Assembly: GCA_038239365.1 (NCBI GenBank)
Contig: JBBSEU010000258.1
Span: 1 to 8,688 of the forward strand
Source: JBBRMW01 sp038239365
GTDB lineage: Bacteria > Chloroflexota > Anaerolineae > Aggregatilineales > UBA2796
Direction: 5' to 3'
Length of the DNA stretch: 8,688 bases
Numbering within the stretch: the first letter of the stretch is position 1; each line of letters begins with the position of its first letter. The translations under genes and the position numbers were made by a program. The notes under the pieces were generated by a model. It saw only the letters and a program-made list of their open reading frames with translations, did not search any database and was not told the DNA's origin. This document shows, one piece after another, positions 8,301-8,688 of the stretch.

Positions 8301-8688
8301 TTCCTGGCTAGGTGTATCGCTGCTCTCCAAAGGCAATTTGTCAGGGCTGCTGGTTTTGGAAAAGACGGAAAAGAACTACTATCGGCCTGCTCAGGAACAA
8401 CTTGGATTGGCCTTTGCGAACCAGGCCGCTGTTGCGCTCGAAAATGCGCGTTTGTTCCAGCAGCGCGATCAGGCTGCCCAGGAAAACACGCAGTTGTATC
8501 AGGAAACCCGGCAGCGTGCGGCAGAACTTGACCAGCAGGCGCAGCGATTGGCGCTGCTCAACCGCGTTTCGGCGGCGTTAGCACAGTCGCTGGATATTGA
8601 AAATGTCTTTGAAGTGACCATCACCGAATTGATCCGGGCGCTGAGCATGGATCGCGGCGGCGCGATCCTGCTTGAACAGGAGCAGCGA
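2386..8688 (+). CDS. Giant membrane-tethered multi-GAF/PAS sensor protein (C-terminus cut by window edge)
   Basis: A single open frame of 2101 codons with no stop to the window edge. An N-terminal hydrophobic helix (about 4-25) followed by RERQR predicts an outside N-terminus, with everything else cytoplasmic. Next comes a PAS domain (about 44-140, with LVFANDKARHWFG). GAF domains follow at about 150-315, 319-488, 491-662, 665-832, 835-1000, 1006-1195, 1198-1395, 1399-1570 and 1572-1737. A second PAS domain (about 1745-1860, with GIIVLDKDGRI) precedes GAF10 (1866-2027). A heptad-like helix and GAF11 (from about 2048) are cut off. Most GAFs end in (V/I)ENARL(Y/F) or a variant and pass through a connecting helix into the next. 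GAF and PAS domains bind small ligands or relay conformational change. No kinase, cyclase or phosphatase module is visible, so the output lies beyond the window. A histidine kinase is a reasonable guess given the regulator upstream. Confidence 0.95.
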   Translation, partial: MGPILLLLLLGISLFVAVPLIAALVRERQRTQEHMSSAVVPVNLVDNNNAVIVAEGRGHLVFANDKARHWFGMNGGEPNLELMAQQIQPVDSFLELFGKEGQASFRLGQRRVEATSHYIPRQDSQQLVVVMRELTSATFDKTELDPARAMSVVSEITQTISARLRLDDTLNAILDSIASVIQFDTGEITLWDEDLEILRPLGRGGPNQTKYYERFDATDGVYHLEDSFSGWLARYRQPLLIADVKTRPDVHPKIADYPFQSYVGIPLMVAERFIGTLEMGSHTRAAFDHEDMALLQAIAGQAAIAIENARLYQGQAERVAELSGLQQIAQAMGSFTDPRGMYGQLAMRIAGLMNVEMCGILLYDIDQHALISQPPFHGVPDAIIALYRIPLLENSSAYKMWQSRDWWYSNNVQSDDLVRTLGLLNLAEVLGIRSTALVPMNIGSRRIGVVQASNKRDRGFSDDDMRLMAVFASQTAIVVENARLYNDEQRRAAELGGLQQISQAISVLHDPDELYGQIGERIAKLMNVEMCGVLLFNPERNVLEGQAPFHGIDPELIPYYELPVPPGSPMYALYTESDSWYVNDMKADALVRDGGLDKLGSLVGMRQTLLVPLIAGGKRLGIIQALNKLHGEEFTDEDARVLSVFASQAAVIIENARLFREMQIRATEAEGLRRIAEIASSTVAIDEIIHDISAETIKLFNCEVATVAMLDHSVGKLSIRPETSVGLPITDPVNIDIYATGLQNSTALSKRAFLSNDIRGDNRVLPVYRAMAERFNLTNIIQVPLIIREQGVGELSIANRRRMEFTQADQRLLQAVAVQIAAAVERSQLYQATDEDLRSRIQELDSLSRVSNELNITIQLERILEVIRYEAQRTTNAKVATVLLLKEPDEWPALDEPVIDQRLGGTKAMADELMTIELNAILENRVVLVNDYHDSPLDTKPLGMRSGLAAPIQYGGQVTGLIHVYSDVTDAFKPRNVEFIQSLANQAAFAVGNAVRYRQQLERNELLRQRADQLSQIFELGRMLRSEANLEGILDAVAHGVTEAVGFNIVLISLVDRTTQTVRRFAQAGIALSAFREIQKQSSSVERIEALFEPKYRLSASYFLPAEERDDWEDPGLPYNEHTSQIPASKIRGWHNQDLMVVPLRGSNGDLLGIMSVDEPRDGKRPTLQTIEALEIFANQAAFAVENYNLLQAYQQEGEATRRERDRLAQLHLVASEIQRATDVPSRLQVVADGIHAAGWGRVSITLRDSNLEPHELITSGYSPEDVVKLKLNLLPGIVWRQRLTDPDFRKFRVGQAYYLRVTDQWVTENKLMAASGDSMNMTPQPASADAQDRWHPQDIVYLPLYGLDQSRVIGIISMDTPLDGKPPTETSMRPIELFAAQAASAIENTRLYQETTRAAQQEARLNAVMEAVSSTLDTDEIIASVAKGLQQLIPYTRMSIALLDWAEREFETLRVNIDVRSGNISIVPGEKIDIDKTALGRAFRDLTGRVYHFADGERALDYADIKAWRDNGERTSLIVPLVAGGRALGALHMGSELAEAFGFDEQLPLVQRMANLTAVAIENARLFQQAIERERFSAAIGRIGQSINAILDLSSVLDTICKEIVGLLDVPGAYIWLIQGQELIGFTGQGAGAEQFSGTRLSLNDSNHLAVSAIRDRGATFLNDFPSQTQYRTVLRDVNVQAQLVVPLLREDRPVGVLGLIQTDPKRSFSPTDMDRTSAFAGQAVIAIENARLYQQTLGLTAFNESIVQSIQQGIIVLDKDGRIRTINQYMKQNYDWDDSAIGQPLFEYRANYRDFLETSLSQVALGKQADPMYSVRGVSEQGSPTVRNFYTYPLLEAETVNGAVILVEDVTERSALEADLQARATELTALTEASGKLTATLEPDAVVRLVVDELGQLLRYDNVTLWLRQGEKLIIREARGYPGAEALKGIEVELADSALFRELAERGQVLNIPDVTKDPRFPASEERPTRSWLGVSLLSKGNLSGLLVLEKTEKNYYRPAQEQLGLAFANQAAVALENARLFQQRDQAAQENTQLYQETRQRAAELDQQAQRLALLNRVSAALAQSLDIENVFEVTITELIRALSMDRGGAILLEQEQR
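3346..4362 (+). repeat. GAF2-GAF3 tandem domain duplication within the sensor
   Basis: Two units of about 519 bases lie head to tail. A 22-base word is identical at 3440-3461 and 3959-3980, and a 15-base word at 3355-3369 and 3874-3888, both exactly 519 bases apart. Of the first 44 aligned residues (from E321 and E494), 27 are identical, including GLQQI and LMNVEMCG. Both units then share APFHG/PPFHG, ALVR/LVR, LVP and a NK-F-D signature. One extra residue in the second unit makes the final step 174. Confidence 0.85.
7618..7965 (+). other. Second PAS domain inserted in the GAF array (part of the sensor gene)
   Basis: Residues about 1745-1860 of the sensor have the PAS pattern: SIQQGIIVLDKDGRIRTINQ at the start and a closing strand GAVILVEDVTERSALE that leads into a helix, as in PAS domains of bacterial kinases. 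It is the only non-GAF module between GAF1 and GAF10. The bound ligand, if any, cannot be read from the sequence. Confidence 0.75.

Larger units (their letters stand above)
2833..8688 (+). repeat. Array of ten complete GAF domains and the start of an eleventh
   Basis: The C-terminal helix of each GAF gives an internal ruler. The ENARLY-like motif falls at residues 307, 480, 654, 825, 992, 1186, 1388, 1563, 1730 and 2019 of the sensor. Steps are 173, 174, 171, 167, 194, 202, 175, 167 and 289. The 194 and 202 steps reflect long loops in GAF6 and GAF7, and the 289 step is one GAF plus the second PAS domain. Short DNA identities accompany the motif, such as 18 bases shared by 3307-3324 and 7576-7593, and 16 bases shared by 4348-4363 and 7075-7090. 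Confidence 0.85.

Noticed and set aside
2833..8460. Phytochrome-type bilin-binding GAF in the sensor
   Set aside because: No GAF shows the conserved chromophore-binding Cys-His pair or DIP-type motif expected of phytochromes and cyanobacteriochromes.
2833..8688. Repetitive array read as a CRISPR or non-coding tandem repeat
   Set aside because: The periodicity is at protein level, with one uninterrupted frame and diverged units; there are no short conserved repeats with unique spacers.

Overview
The window reads as bacterial chromosomal DNA carrying a signal-transduction locus. It has three protein-coding genes, two of them cut by the window edges, and no RNA gene, mobile element or CRISPR array that I can see. 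The style of the proteins suggests a member of the Chloroflexota, probably Anaerolineae-like. These features are a PknB-type kinase with a Thr/Pro-rich extracellular stalk, a response regulator joined to a decayed GGDEF-like domain, and a very long chain of GAF domains whose ends repeat a (V/I)ENARL(Y/F) signature. That taxonomic call is inference from protein architecture, not from a marker gene.

Layout. Positions 1-1290, minus strand: the first 430 codons of a membrane-anchored Ser/Thr protein kinase with a complete kinase domain, a proline-rich linker, one transmembrane helix and a Thr/Ser/Pro-rich outer segment that runs off the left edge. Positions 1291-1432: a 142-base divergent intergenic region with ribosome-binding sites at both ends, weak -10 candidates for both directions and a small palindrome. 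Positions 1433-2344, plus strand: a 303-residue response regulator with an intact receiver domain and a C-terminal GGDEF-family domain whose signature has become GNDNF. Positions 2386-8688, plus strand: one uninterrupted frame of 2101 codons that runs off the right edge. It encodes a membrane-tethered sensor with a PAS domain, nine GAF domains, a second PAS domain, a tenth GAF domain and the start of an eleventh.

How the genes may work together. The response regulator and giant sensor lie 41 bases apart on one strand with no visible terminator between them, so they are probably co-transcribed. The sensor could pass signals to the regulator if its missing C-terminus is a histidine kinase, but that end is outside the window. 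The Ser/Thr kinase is divergently transcribed from the shared intergenic region, which suggests joint regulation or cross-talk without proving it.

The most interesting points are the size and regularity of the GAF array, a fairly recent duplication that produced GAF2 and GAF3, a cyclic-nucleotide-type NK-F-D signature in those two GAFs, and the decayed GGDEF signature in the regulator. I translated all three frames by eye, and domain limits are approximate.
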